DNA from: Parerythrobacter_A sp963838735
GTDB taxonomy: Bacteria > Pseudomonadota > Alphaproteobacteria > Sphingomonadales > Sphingomonadaceae
Direction: 5' to 3'
Length of the DNA: 64,000 nucleotides
Assembly: GCA_963838735.1 (NCBI GenBank)
Contig: CAWISG010000006.1
Coordinates: forward strand, 186,001 to 250,000
The position numbers and the translations under genes are program-made. Shown piece after piece: positions 24,511-32,097 of this stretch (position 1 is its first letter; each line of letters begins with the position of its first letter). Below the pieces are notes generated by a model. It made no database searches and was not told the DNA's origin. It saw only the letters and a list, made by a program, of their open reading frames with translations.

Positions 24511-25730
24511 CAGTCGACTTCGCGCACTTCGATTAGCGGGACCGAAGGCGCTTCGCCTGCCGCAAAGGTGGCGGCGCTGATATCGAGCCGGTCTTCGGCA
24601 AACCGTACCGGAACGTCGAACAGGTATCCTGCGCGTACCTCTGCCCCGGCAGACGGCGCGGTATCGAACGCGATACGTCCGCCATCCTGCCACTGCCATG
24701 CAGCTGTTTCCGCGCCCCCGATGCTGCACCGGAGGCTGGCGATATCGGGGCGTGTGATGCGGCGTTGCTGCGGGTCGGTTTCAGGGCCGTAGCTTTTCAC
24801 CAGGTCGAACACGGATCGTATGCCGTCGCCAATGCCGAGCAACTGGTCGTCGGGCGTTGGCAAGCCCGTCATGCCGTTGCTGCTGTGGTCGAACGGGTCG
24901 GTCAGGCGGAACCCCCGCGCCGCCCCGCGCCTGGCGCGAAAAAATGCCAGCAATACGCCCAGCTCCGTTTCGCTGCGGATGCCGGGGCCGACATCGAAGC
25001 GCAGTCGCGCATCGGCCCAGTGCGTGGCGCGCCGTTCATGCCCCGATGCGGTGGTGGCGATGGTGGTGCTGAATTGCGGCGACACGGATGCATCGCGTCC
25101 GGGACTGAGCGGGTAGGAGATGTCGTCGAAGGGCTGCATGGGTTCGTCCTTTCCGTCGCCCGCCGGGAAGGCGAAGCGGGTGTATCCATCGCGCGCGATC
25201 TGGGGCAGCGCCCAGACGAAACGGCGGGCGATGCCGCGGGCCGCCGCCTCGTCCAGCGCGGCGTCGATGCGCGGCCAGTAGGTCTCTGCATCCTCGGCGC
25301 GCAGGACGAAGCCGGACAGGTAATCCTGCCGGTCCAGCGGATAGCCGAGGCGCCCTTCGGCGGCGGCGTAGGCAGCACGGCGCGCGGCATCGCGGCCCTC
25401 GGTCAGCCAGTCGTAATCCTCCAGCTGCAACCGGTCGAAAGCGGGCCAGGCCCAGCCGACGGGCAGGTTGGCGCGGTAAAGTTCGGGACGTTCGGGATCG
25501 AGGATGGTGGGCGTAAAGGCGAGCAGCAAGATTTCCGCGCCCGCAAACGCATCGCGCACTGCCTGCGCCAATGCGGCGGTGGAGTGCGCGAGCAACGCCC
25601 CGGCGGCATCGAGTAAATCGGTTTCAGCTGTCGTCAGCGGGTCGTGCAGGCTGGCGATCTGCGGGGCGGATTGCCCAAGGGTTGCCGAAGGCGACGCGCG
25701 CGGCATCGTCGTACAGGCAAGGTCGGCCAT
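24510..25730 (-). CDS. GTA DUF2460 tail protein, C-terminal part (split by frameshift)
   Basis: This frame holds the rest of the TIM-barrel-like region (LLAFTPTILDPERPELYRAN, RLQLEDYDWLTEG). It then holds the TIGR02217/DUF2460 domain (about the last 200 residues: ISYPLSPGRDAS, SETELGVLLAFFRARRG, FRLTDPFDHSSNG). It has no plausible start of its own: the residues before LGQSAPQIASLHDP are out of family. Removing one G at 25679-25681 joins it to the frame at 25624-26859 as AFGN-LGQSAPQI, giving one protein of about 800 residues, the usual sphingomonad size. DUF2460 is the distal tail protein (gp12) that links the tail tube to the hub. Confidence 0.83.
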   Translation of the reverse strand: MADLACTTMPRASPSATLGQSAPQIASLHDPLTTAETDLLDAAGALLAHSTAALAQAVRDAFAGAEILLLAFTPTILDPERPELYRANLPVGWAWPAFDRLQLEDYDWLTEGRDAARRAAYAAAEGRLGYPLDRQDYLSGFVLRAEDAETYWPRIDAALDEAAARGIARRFVWALPQIARDGYTRFAFPAGDGKDEPMQPFDDISYPLSPGRDASVSPQFSTTIATTASGHERRATHWADARLRFDVGPGIRSETELGVLLAFFRARRGAARGFRLTDPFDHSSNGMTGLPTPDDQLLGIGDGIRSVFDLVKSYGPETDPQQRRITRPDIASLRCSIGGAETAAWQWQDGGRIAFDTAPSAGAEVRAGYLFDVPVRFAEDRLDISAATFAAGEAPSVPLIEVREVD

Positions 25731-26859
25731 CGGGCATCACCCACCACCACGGCTCGCCGATCTGGAATACCGGCGGCAGGCCCGCCCCGGTCTGCAAGAC
25801 GACGAACCGCAAGGCTACCGCGCGCAGCCATGCCATCGCGTCTTCGTTGGCAGGCGAGAGCAGGGCCGAGGGTGGCACCCAGCCCGTCCGACCCGACGCA
25901 CCATCGGCCGCGCGTTGCTGCCATGTAGCAGGGCAATGCGCGGCGAACAGTTCGTAGGACAGCGACAGGATGACGCCGAACCCAGCGGCCCGGGCGAGGG
26001 CAAGGAAGTCCCGGTGCCACGCCTGTGCCGGACCGCACAGCGCGCCGTCCTGCGCCGCGATCAAGTCGCCGCCATCCGCCTCCAGCGCGAAGAAGTGGCT
26101 CATCCCGACATAATGCAGGATCCGCTTTTCGTACCCCAGCGCACGGATCATGCGGATCAGCCGCGCGGGCGTCTGGTTGTAGGCATCGTCGTAGCCGGTG
26201 GCGATCTGTTCGCCATGCGGCGGAACCTGCACATCGCCGATGTCCAGCATTGCCCGCTCGCCATCGCAGGCGATCTGCGTCATCTCGGCCCAGCCCGATT
26301 GTCGTGCAGGCAGGCGGGCGATGCTGCCCGGCACGAAACCCGTCGGCACCAGGCTGATGAACATCCGGTCGATATCGGCGACATGCAGCGCTTCTCCCGG
26401 CAGACCGTAACCGCTTTCCAGAGTCGAGAAGGGCAGCACAATCTGCGCATTGTCGGGCGTTCCCGTGGCGTAGTTCCACAACCGCACATACCAGGCGCGC
26501 GCCGCGCCGCTCGCATCGCGGCCCTCGATCGTCAGCGTCGGGCCATTGGGTGCGTCGAGCGGAATAATATCCGACGAGCGCCAGCGGAAGCGCAAGGTTG
26601 TGCGCGTGTAGTCGCGGTTTGTTTCGTAGGACAGCAGCGGATGGTCGAGCGTGTCCGCGCTGTCCCAGATCAGCCCTGCCAGCTCGCCTTCGTGATAGAA
26701 ATCGCATTCGACCCGCAGCGCGTCGGGGGCAGGAGTGGTCACGCTGGCCATCATCGGGCGTGGGAAGTTCACCGTCCAGTAAACAGGATCGAACCGCTGG
26801 ATATGGTCGGTATCCTGCCCGCCCTTTGTGGCAGGGGTGGTGGCAAGCCAATGGGGCAC
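25624..26859 (-). CDS. GTA gp12-type tail protein, N-terminal part with TIM-barrel-like region (split by frameshift)
   Basis: 411 residues starting MPHWLATTPATKGGQD, with FDPVYWTVNFPRPMMASVTT and, from about 130, a beta-sandwich-like region (WYVRLWNYATGTPDNAQIVL). From about residue 230 the pattern is of a TIM barrel like glycosidases: ILHYVGMSHFFALEADGGD, FGVILSLSYELFAAHC and PPVFQIGEPWWWVMPDGRP, with a Glu after a beta strand. The frame ends in RPADRQPARPADDS because of an extra base at 25679-25681. R. capsulatus gp12 has only the DUF2460 part, so this long N-terminus is a fusion typical of sphingomonads. Whether the barrel is catalytic is unknown. Confidence 0.82.
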   Translation of the reverse strand: MPHWLATTPATKGGQDTDHIQRFDPVYWTVNFPRPMMASVTTPAPDALRVECDFYHEGELAGLIWDSADTLDHPLLSYETNRDYTRTTLRFRWRSSDIIPLDAPNGPTLTIEGRDASGAARAWYVRLWNYATGTPDNAQIVLPFSTLESGYGLPGEALHVADIDRMFISLVPTGFVPGSIARLPARQSGWAEMTQIACDGERAMLDIGDVQVPPHGEQIATGYDDAYNQTPARLIRMIRALGYEKRILHYVGMSHFFALEADGGDLIAAQDGALCGPAQAWHRDFLALARAAGFGVILSLSYELFAAHCPATWQQRAADGASGRTGWVPPSALLSPANEDAMAWLRAVALRFVVLQTGAGLPPVFQIGEPWWWVMPDGRPCLYDDAARVAFGNPWAIRPADRQPARPADDS

Positions 26860-26878
26860 TGTGCGGGTCTCCGATGTT

Positions 26879-27060
26879 TGAAGAAAAAGGGTTTCTCACA
26901 GAGAGCGCAGAGGAAAGAGGGACGCAGAGGTGTCGTGCCTTGCGGCGAAGCGCTGTCGATCACGAGTCTTTGTGAAGGACCCGTGCATTGAGAAGATAAG
27001 GCCTGCGGCGCATCCTCATTTCTTCCCGTCTCGTTTTCCTCTGCGTCTCTGCGAGAAACA
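26879..27060. repeat. Palindromic repeat element, copy A, inside GTA cluster
   Basis: About 182 bases filling the gap between gp12 and gp11. Ends are inverted repeats: GTTTCTCACAGAGAGCGCAG (26891-26910) and, reversed, GTTTCTCGCAGAGACGCAGA (27040-27059). Its whole length resembles copy B at 31499-31690 in the opposite orientation, including the interior GAGGTGTCGTGCC and GGCCTGCGGCGC. It holds no gene. The CTCTGCGTCTCTGCGAGAAA motif is a dispersed intergenic repeat in many bacterial genomes. Confidence 0.85.
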
Positions 27061-27083
27061 TGCCTTTGCGAAGCTGCGAAAAG

Positions 27084-27668
27084 CTATCCAGCCAACGCCC
27101 GTCGAACCTGTGCCGCGACCTGTCGGCTGCTGCGTTGCAGGGCCACGGGTGCGTCGGTGCCGCGCGGGGTATTGAGGCTGATGGCAACGCGCACGTCGCG
27201 CGGCGGGGCGGTGCCTGGATTGGCTTCGACGCGCCCTGCGCTGGTGGGCACGAACAGTTCGGGGCCGCGCTCTCCGACCAGATAGCCGCGACCAGGCGAG
27301 ACAGGTCCGCCGGTCGCGCGTCCGGGCAGGCCGAACAGGCCGTTCAGCAAGCCGCCCACCGCGCCGCCCAGACCAGCTGTTGATTGGCCGAAGAGGGTAT
27401 CGAGACCCAGTTGCAATGCCTGTCCGGCGATCTGGTCCAGCACCTGGCTCGCCATGCGGCCCAGGTCGGCAAAGCCCAGCGTGCCCTTGCGCAAGGCGCT
27501 GGCCAGCCCGCGTTCCAGCACGCTGCCCGCCTGCTCGAACCCGCCGATCAGCTGGGTGTCGAGGCTGGCGCGCATGGTGCGTATGTCGTGCGCGAAACCG
27601 CCGGTCGCCGCGCGCACATCGACCAGCAGCGTATCGAGTTCATTATCCATCTCAAGAGTGTCGGGCAT
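27084..27668 (-). CDS. GTA tail tape-measure protein (gp11-like)
   Basis: 194 residues. The N-terminal half is helical (DTLLVDVRAATGGFAHDIRT, FADLGRMASQVLDQIAGQAL). The C-terminal half carries the family ending GRGYLVGERGPELFVPTSAG and a basic last segment, as in short GTA tape-measure proteins. It should set tail length and fill the tail tube before ejection. The start overlaps the preceding chaperone gene by 17 bases; a second in-frame ATG at 27650 is possible. A repeat element follows. Confidence 0.87.
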   Translation of the reverse strand: MPDTLEMDNELDTLLVDVRAATGGFAHDIRTMRASLDTQLIGGFEQAGSVLERGLASALRKGTLGFADLGRMASQVLDQIAGQALQLGLDTLFGQSTAGLGGAVGGLLNGLFGLPGRATGGPVSPGRGYLVGERGPELFVPTSAGRVEANPGTAPPRDVRVAISLNTPRGTDAPVALQRSSRQVAAQVRRALAG

Positions 27669-27852
27669 CGTCGCTCTCCAGCAAATGTTCCAGTTCGGCG
27701 CGGTCGATCCCGGTGCGTGTCGCGGTCGGCGGGGTCAGCGCGGTGGCAAATTCGGCAGGCGTAGCGACCCAAAATTCGATGGGTCGCCAACCCAATAGCT
27801 GCGCGGCAGTGGCGGCGTGACCGAGTGCAGCCGTAGCAAAGGTTCCGCTCAT
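27652..27852 (-). CDS. GTA tail assembly chaperone (TIGR02216 / gp10.1-like)
   Basis: A 66-residue protein, MSGTFATAALGHAATAAQLL, with the family phrase LGWRPIEFWVATPAEFATAL that marks TIGR02216/DUF2376 proteins. The ATG overlaps the gp10 stop (ATGA) and its 3' end overlaps gp11. In R. capsulatus the equivalent gene (rcc01693) lies at the same place. It is likely a chaperone needed with gp10 for loading the tape measure. Small size is normal for the family. Confidence 0.85.
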   Translation of the reverse strand: MSGTFATAALGHAATAAQLLGWRPIEFWVATPAEFATALTPPTATRTGIDRAELEHLLESDDARHS

Positions 27853-28157
27853 CCCGTTCCGCGCAGGATCTGCCCGAGAAGCGTGCGCAAGGGTACGGCA
27901 CACGCCGCCAGCCCCTGCGCCGCAACCGCTTCGCCAACACCATCGCGCGTCAGGTCGTGCGGCGGGGCGAGGCAATGCCAGAACAGCGCCGCCATCTCGG
28001 ACAGCGCCAGCCGTCCGCCACCCGCCCGCTCGACCAACGCGAATAGCGGGCCGAGTTCTTCCTCGGCGGCAATCAGCGCGGTGAACGTCGGGCGCAGCGT
28101 ATAGGCCTCGCCCGCGATGGTGAAGGTCGCCTCGCCCCTCAGCGCGTTGGCGCTCAC
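27849..28157 (-). CDS. Gene transfer agent family protein gp10
   Basis: 102 residues of the GTA_gp10 (DUF3356) family, MSANALRGEATFTIAGEAYT, with YTLRPTFTALIAAEEELGPL and, in the C-terminal half, MAALFWHCLAPPHDLTRDGV. These proteins sit between the major tail protein and the tape measure and are probably tail assembly chaperones. Overlaps both neighbours by four bases (ATGA), so it is strictly coupled. Confidence 0.9.
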   Translation of the reverse strand: MSANALRGEATFTIAGEAYTLRPTFTALIAAEEELGPLFALVERAGGGRLALSEMAALFWHCLAPPHDLTRDGVGEAVAAQGLAACAVPLRTLLGQILRGTG

Positions 28158-28582
28158 GGCTGCACCACCGGAAGCACCGGCCCGCTGCTTTCCAGCTGCA
28201 CGGTATAGTTGCGCTCGCCGTTGAAATCGCCGGCATAGTCCAGCCGCTGGACCAGGAAGCGCCCGCGCATCTTCGCGCCATCCTCAAAACTCAGCTCATA
28301 GGCGTCGAGTGTGCCCGCCAGCGCGTGGCCGCGCACCGCATCCTCCGCCTCGCTGCCCAAGAAGATGCCGCTGGCCGACACCGAAACGGAGCGCGTCCCC
28401 GCCCCCGACAGCAATTCGCGCCAGCCGCCGCTATCCTTGTGCGTGACGACCACGGTGTCGCCATTGATGCTCATCTGCGTCGTGCGCAGACCCGCGACGG
28501 TTCGGTAGACAGGCGGGGATGCGCCATCGCCGATCTTGAGAAGGAAGGCGGCGCCTGATTGAGGGCCTGTTTGGCTAGGCAT
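28154..28582 (-). CDS. GTA major tail protein (gp9, TP901-1 family)
   Basis: 142 residues forming the tail tube. It starts MPSQTGPQSGAAFLLKIGDG, followed by VAGLRTTQMSINGDTVVVTH, DSGGWRELLSGAGTRSVSVS and YELSFEDGAKMRGRFLVQRL, all characteristic of the TP901-1 tail tube fold. Its upstream gap is occupied by repeat element C, so its translation start is not coupled to gp8, unlike the genes downstream. Confidence 0.92.
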   Translation of the reverse strand: MPSQTGPQSGAAFLLKIGDGASPPVYRTVAGLRTTQMSINGDTVVVTHKDSGGWRELLSGAGTRSVSVSASGIFLGSEAEDAVRGHALAGTLDAYELSFEDGAKMRGRFLVQRLDYAGDFNGERNYTVQLESSGPVLPVVQP

Positions 28583-28607
28583 GATAGGTTCTCCTGTTGT
28601 GGTGTTT

Positions 28608-28829
28608 GTTTTCCCTCACGGCTGGTCGGCCTTCGGCCTGCCTCCGGATGGGGGCCCTACCGGGCGTCACGCGGTCGCGTTCTGGCTGCCGCGACCAGGA
28701 AAAGGGCGCGAAGCTGCATATTATCTGCTGGTTCGGACCCTTTGTTGGTCCGCAAGGCCGACTGACCGTCGGCGCTTATGCGCCGCCCCTCGGAGGCAGC
28801 GCGAAGCGCGATCAGCCGTGAGAGAAGAA
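28608..28829. repeat. Palindromic repeat element, copy C, inside GTA cluster
   Basis: About 222 bases between gp9 and gp8. The ends are inverted repeats (TTTTCCCTCACGGCTG at 28609-28624; the complement of CTTCTCTCACGGCTG at 28813-28827). Inside are the block GCCTCCGGATGGGGGCC and the motif TTCTGGCTGCCGCGACCAGG. The same blocks occur reversed in element D (29905-30203). The right end supplies the last codons of gp8 (SHG and stop). A hairpin TTCGGACCCTTTG-TTGGTCCG lies in its middle. Confidence 0.8.
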
Positions 28830-29207
28830 AAACCCCCGCACCCGGTATTCCAGCAGCGTGGCGCGGATGTTCTTCGCGCGGCGTTCGGTGCGTCCGCGCA
28901 GGTAGCGGATCGAGGCAATGTCGGTATCCGGCGGTGAAGGCAGCGTCTCGATGCGGGCGCGGATCGCATCCACCAGCGCCGCATCGCCTGCCGGATCGTC
29001 GCCGCGCGTTGTCAGCTCCAGCGCGATGCGAATCTCGTGTCCTGCGCGGTCCTTGGTGCTCCAGTCCGCGCTGGCGCTCGCCGCCATGCCGAGCCACGGG
29101 ATGCTGGCCGCAAGCGGGCTTTCCTCGGCAATCGCGTTCAGCGTGTCCAGCGGCGCGGGGCCGGTGCGCAGATGCGCGATAAGCGCCGCGCGTATGGTGT
29201 GTTCCAT
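28812..29207 (-). CDS. GTA DUF3168 family protein (gp8, tail terminator)
   Basis: 131 residues, MEHTIRAALIAHLRTGPAPL, after AAAGGATAG. DUF3168 proteins cap the tail tube and join it to the head. Family phrases are ESPLAASIPWLGMAASASAD, GHEIRIALELTTRGDDPAGD and TDIASIRYLRGRTERRAKNI. The final residues FFFSHG lie within the inverted-repeat end of element C, so the C-terminus may have been changed by the repeat. Confidence 0.88.
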   Translation of the reverse strand: MEHTIRAALIAHLRTGPAPLDTLNAIAEESPLAASIPWLGMAASASADWSTKDRAGHEIRIALELTTRGDDPAGDAALVDAIRARIETLPSPPDTDIASIRYLRGRTERRAKNIRATLLEYRVRGFFFSHG

Positions 29208-29212
29208 ATCGG

Positions 29213-29362
29213 CTATCCTTTGGTAAAATCGGGCCAGAGCCAGGTCGCATCGCGCCACCGCTCCGGTTCTGGCGCGCGAAGACGCAGGCGGGTCTGCGCG
29301 ATCTGCGCGGCTCGGTGCGCCAATCGCGCGAGACGCATGCCATTCAGCGTTGCACCAATCAT
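29213..29362 (-). CDS. Very short GTA gene in the gp7 position
   Basis: A 49-residue product, MIGATLNGMRLARLAHRAAQ, rich in Arg and Ala, ending in WRDATWLWPDFTKG. The ATG overlaps the gp6 stop (ATGA), which supports real translation. It stands where R. capsulatus has the gp7 head-tail stopper (about 110 residues) but is under half that length and I see no similarity. It may be a divergent or reduced stopper, or a small DNA-contact peptide given the positive charge. Function is open. Confidence 0.6.
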   Translation of the reverse strand: MIGATLNGMRLARLAHRAAQIAQTRLRLRAPEPERWRDATWLWPDFTKG

Positions 29363-29901
29363 GCGATCCGCATCCGGCGCCACGGTCGCCACAACGCGCT
29401 GACCGCGCTCGGCAGGCGGTCCAGCGCGTCGCCGTCGCGTTCCCGGTAAAGATGTGCGGCCAGCCGGACGACACCGTGGCGAAGACCTTCGGGCAGGCTG
29501 GTCCAGGCAGGGGCCAGCCCGGCTACGAAGCGCACGGCAAAACGGTGTTGCGTTATGCCGGTCACGCGGACCGAGCCGGTCCCGTTCGCCGCGAGGTCGA
29601 TCTGGTAGGCATCGATAGGCAAGGTTTGGCGGGTGCCGTCCGCTGCCACGCTTTCCACGCCGGTAATCGCACCGATAGGCCGGGTGCCCAGCACATGCCA
29701 GACACATGCCGCCGGGCGGATATCCTCGCACGTCTGGACCAGCGGCATGGTGCCGGTAAAGGCTTCGGCGGCATCCAGCGCGCTGGCAAGCAGGCCGGTC
29801 AGCACGGCATCTTCCGCATCGCGGGTAATGGCCAGCCACCCCTTCAATTCGTCCAGTGCGGCACCGCCAAGCTCGGCAGGCACGACGATCGTTCGCGTCA
29901 T
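29359..29901 (-). CDS. GTA head-tail connector protein (gp6-like)
   Basis: 180 residues, MTRTIVVPAELGGAALDELK. Family features of gp6-like connectors are the helical N-terminus DAEDAVLTGLLASALDAAEA and the central FTGTMPLVQTC. The C-terminal helix PEGLRHGVVRLAAHLYRERD is also typical. It should form the adaptor ring under the portal. In-frame upstream sequence to 30138 belongs to element D and is not coding. It is coupled to the small gene downstream. Confidence 0.86.
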   Translation of the reverse strand: MTRTIVVPAELGGAALDELKGWLAITRDAEDAVLTGLLASALDAAEAFTGTMPLVQTCEDIRPAACVWHVLGTRPIGAITGVESVAADGTRQTLPIDAYQIDLAANGTGSVRVTGITQHRFAVRFVAGLAPAWTSLPEGLRHGVVRLAAHLYRERDGDALDRLPSAVSALWRPWRRMRIA

Positions 29902-29904
29902 GGT

Positions 29905-30203
29905 GTTTCCTTTTGTTCGCACCCCATCCGGGGCGCGGTGTTCGGCCAACGGGCCGACGCGCAGTCGCGCTCTGGCTACCGCGACCAAGACTGGTTTTTG
30001 GGGGTGCGAAGTGTTGCACGCGGTCCTCCCAAGCAGGCTGGAGAGGAAAGGATGCCGCGACCAGAACCGACCCCGATCCTGGTCGCGGCAGCCAGAGCGC
30101 GGAATCGCAACGAAGTGGAGATGGCCAAAGGCCACCATTTGCGTGACGCCCGTTAGGGCGCCCTCCCGGAGGCCGCCCTAAGGGCGATCAGCCGCGAGGG
30201 AAC
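29905..30203. repeat. Palindromic repeat element, copy D, inside GTA cluster
   Basis: About 300 bases between gp6 and the capsid gene. It contains TCTGGCTACCGCGACCA (29971-29987) and, inverted, CCTGGTCGCGGCAGCCAGAG (30078-30097). Its right end GATCAGCCGCGAGGGAAC matches, reversed, the left end of element C. GCGTGACGCCCGTTAGGG with CCTCCCGGAGGC likewise mirrors element C. Thus C and D form an inverted pair. No ORF in it is credible. Confidence 0.8.
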
Positions 30204-30213
30204 ATATCGCCCC

Positions 30214-31398
30214 CTACTCCTCGATCTTCAGCAGCTTGATCGCGTTGGCATCCAGCACGCCGCCCCCCACACGCTTGGTGGCGTAGAAGTGGACGAAGGG
30301 CTTGTTGGTGAACGGATCGCGCAGGATCTGCGTGGCGCTGCGTTCGGCGATCAGGTAGCCGTGGCGGAAATTGCCGAAGGCGATGGGGAACGTACCCGCA
30401 CCGATATCCGGCATGTCTTCCGCCTCGATCACCGGATAGCCCAGCAGCCGGTCGGGCTGGCCCAACGTCAGGCCGGGCTGCCACAGGAATGCACCGTCGG
30501 TCGTCTTCAGCTTGCGCACCGATGCCAGCGTGGCCGAGTTCATCACGAAACTGGCGCCCTGCCGATGGCCCGCCTTCATCGTGTGCACCAGGTCGATCAG
30601 CCGCGCTTCTGGTTCGGCGTCGAAACCGCTCGCATCGCCCGACCCGATATATTGCAGCGCGCCGAATGCCCGGTCACCATCGAAATCTTCGGATACCGGC
30701 GCATTGAGGAAGCCGGTCGGCTGGTCCACGCCGTTGCCATTGACGAAGGCCGATCCTTCGGCGCGGGCGAATTCCATCGCGATCTCGCTGGCGAGCCAGG
30801 CTTCGAGGTCGAACGCGGCGTCGTCCAGCATGGCCTGGCTGGCGGCGGGGTTGGCATAGAGCTCGCCGGTGGCGGGCGCGACTTCGTGGAAATCGGGTGT
30901 GGCGGTTTCTGGTCGTGCGGCGGTTTCCGAGACCCAGCCGCTGGCGACGCCCCCGGTGGTGACGAGCTTGCGATAATCGGCACTGCCCGTCTGCACCACC
31001 TGCGCAATGGCGCGGATCGGGCTGATTTCATACAGCGCGCTGGCGATCATTGCATCGATTTCGCGCGGCACGGCATAGCCGCCTTCGGACGGAGTGCGTC
31101 CGCTGATCGACTTGATCTCCGACGAGTTGCCGCGCCGCAGATAGCCGTCGACGAAGCCCTTCACCTCAGCGGAGGCGGCACCGGTCTCGCCCGAAAGCGC
31201 GGGCCGTACAACGCTGCGATTGGCGGCTTGCGCGACACGGTCCAGCCGGGTCTTCACCGCATCGACATCGCCGCGCAGTTCCTTGACGTCGGCCTCGGTC
31301 CGGTCCTGTCGTGCGACGATGTCGAAGCTGGCGTCCAGCTGCGCGTCATCGGCGGCAGCGGGTGTGATCGCGGGTGTAGTGGGTATCTGCATTTCCAT
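30214..31398 (-). CDS. GTA major capsid protein (gp5, HK97 family)
   Basis: 394 residues. The N-terminal helical region (about 20-70, DAQLDASFDIVARQDRTEAD) is probably the scaffold part removed by the prohead protease. The HK97 core follows: PSEGGYAVPREIDAMIASAL, SPIRAIAQVVQTGSADYRKL and GYPVIEAEDMPDIGAGTFPI. The ending YLIAERSATQILRDPFTNKP is typical. It is isolated from both neighbours by repeat elements B and D, so it has its own leader. Identification is firm. Confidence 0.94.
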   Translation of the reverse strand: MEMQIPTTPAITPAAADDAQLDASFDIVARQDRTEADVKELRGDVDAVKTRLDRVAQAANRSVVRPALSGETGAASAEVKGFVDGYLRRGNSSEIKSISGRTPSEGGYAVPREIDAMIASALYEISPIRAIAQVVQTGSADYRKLVTTGGVASGWVSETAARPETATPDFHEVAPATGELYANPAASQAMLDDAAFDLEAWLASEIAMEFARAEGSAFVNGNGVDQPTGFLNAPVSEDFDGDRAFGALQYIGSGDASGFDAEPEARLIDLVHTMKAGHRQGASFVMNSATLASVRKLKTTDGAFLWQPGLTLGQPDRLLGYPVIEAEDMPDIGAGTFPIAFGNFRHGYLIAERSATQILRDPFTNKPFVHFYATKRVGGGVLDANAIKLLKIEE

Positions 31399-31498
31399 GG
31401 GTGGTTCCTTCGTTGGTGGTTCGGTGGGGTGGTTGGTGGGCGTGCGAAAGGGCGCTCCGCCGGGAGGGCGGTGCGTGGGTTGAAATTGTCGGAGTTTT

Positions 31499-31690
31499 GT
31501 TTCTCGCAGAGACGCGGAGGAAAAAGAGACGCAAGAGAAGAAGAGAAAGGCCGCGCCGCAGGCCCTATTTCTTCAACGGTCGGGTCTTTCGTAAAGGCAC
31601 ATTATGGAAGGCGGCTTCGCCGCAGGCACGACACCTCGCGGCGTCCCCCTTTCCTCAGCGTTCCCTGCGAGAAACCCTTTTTCTTTGAAC
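31499..31690. repeat. Palindromic repeat element, copy B, inside GTA cluster
   Basis: About 190 bases between the capsid and prohead protease genes. Inverted ends are GTTTCTCGCAGAGACGCGGA (31499-31518) and the complement of GTTTCTCGCAGGGAACGCTG (31656-31675). Reversed, it aligns along its whole length with copy A, 4.4 kb away, so the pair brackets gp5 to gp11 as inverted repeats. No gene is seen. Confidence 0.85.
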
Positions 31691-31707
31691 AGTCGAAACG
31701 CGGCTCT

Positions 31708-32097
31708 TCACATCACAAGATGCACCCGCGCCTCGTGTTGCAGCGGATGCGTCACTAAGCTGATCTCCAGCAGGTCGACATCCTCCAGCACCCGGCCTGT
31801 TTCGGTGTGGTGCCAGCGGCGCGCGCGATAGCCGAAGCTGAGGCCGCTGATGGTGCGGCGCGCCAGCATGGTGCCCGCGCGGCCCTGCACGTTGTCGATG
31901 GTAGCGATCATGCGCAGGCCGCGCGCATCCTCCGCCACGCGCTCCACCGTGCCGATCCGCTGTTCGGGGCGGTGCTGCCAGAACAGCGGCAGCGGCGTGC
32001 GCGCCTCGTCAAGCGAGCGGCGGAACGCACCGGGGCGGATGATGTCGCGCGCACCATCGCGCCGGTCGAACAGCGCGGCATATCCTGCCAGCCTCAT
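31708..32097 (-). CDS. GTA prohead protease (gp4, HK97 family)
   Basis: 129 residues from MRLAGYAALFDRRDGARDII; the ATG overlaps the preceding stop (ATGA). It has the HK97 prohead protease pattern: GAFRRSLDEARTPLPLFWQH with the catalytic His, and GLSFGYRARRWHHTETGRVL with the Ser. The ending LLEISLVTHPLQHEARV is typical. It processes the capsid protein during head maturation. Normal size for the GTA form. The downstream gap carries element B. Confidence 0.9.
   Translation of the reverse strand: MRLAGYAALFDRRDGARDIIRPGAFRRSLDEARTPLPLFWQHRPEQRIGTVERVAEDARGLRMIATIDNVQGRAGTMLARRTISGLSFGYRARRWHHTETGRVLEDVDLLEISLVTHPLQHEARVHLVM

Noticed and set aside
30289..31758. 489-residue plus-strand frame over the capsid gene
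   Set aside because: Antisense of gp5 and crosses repeat element B; no recognisable domain.
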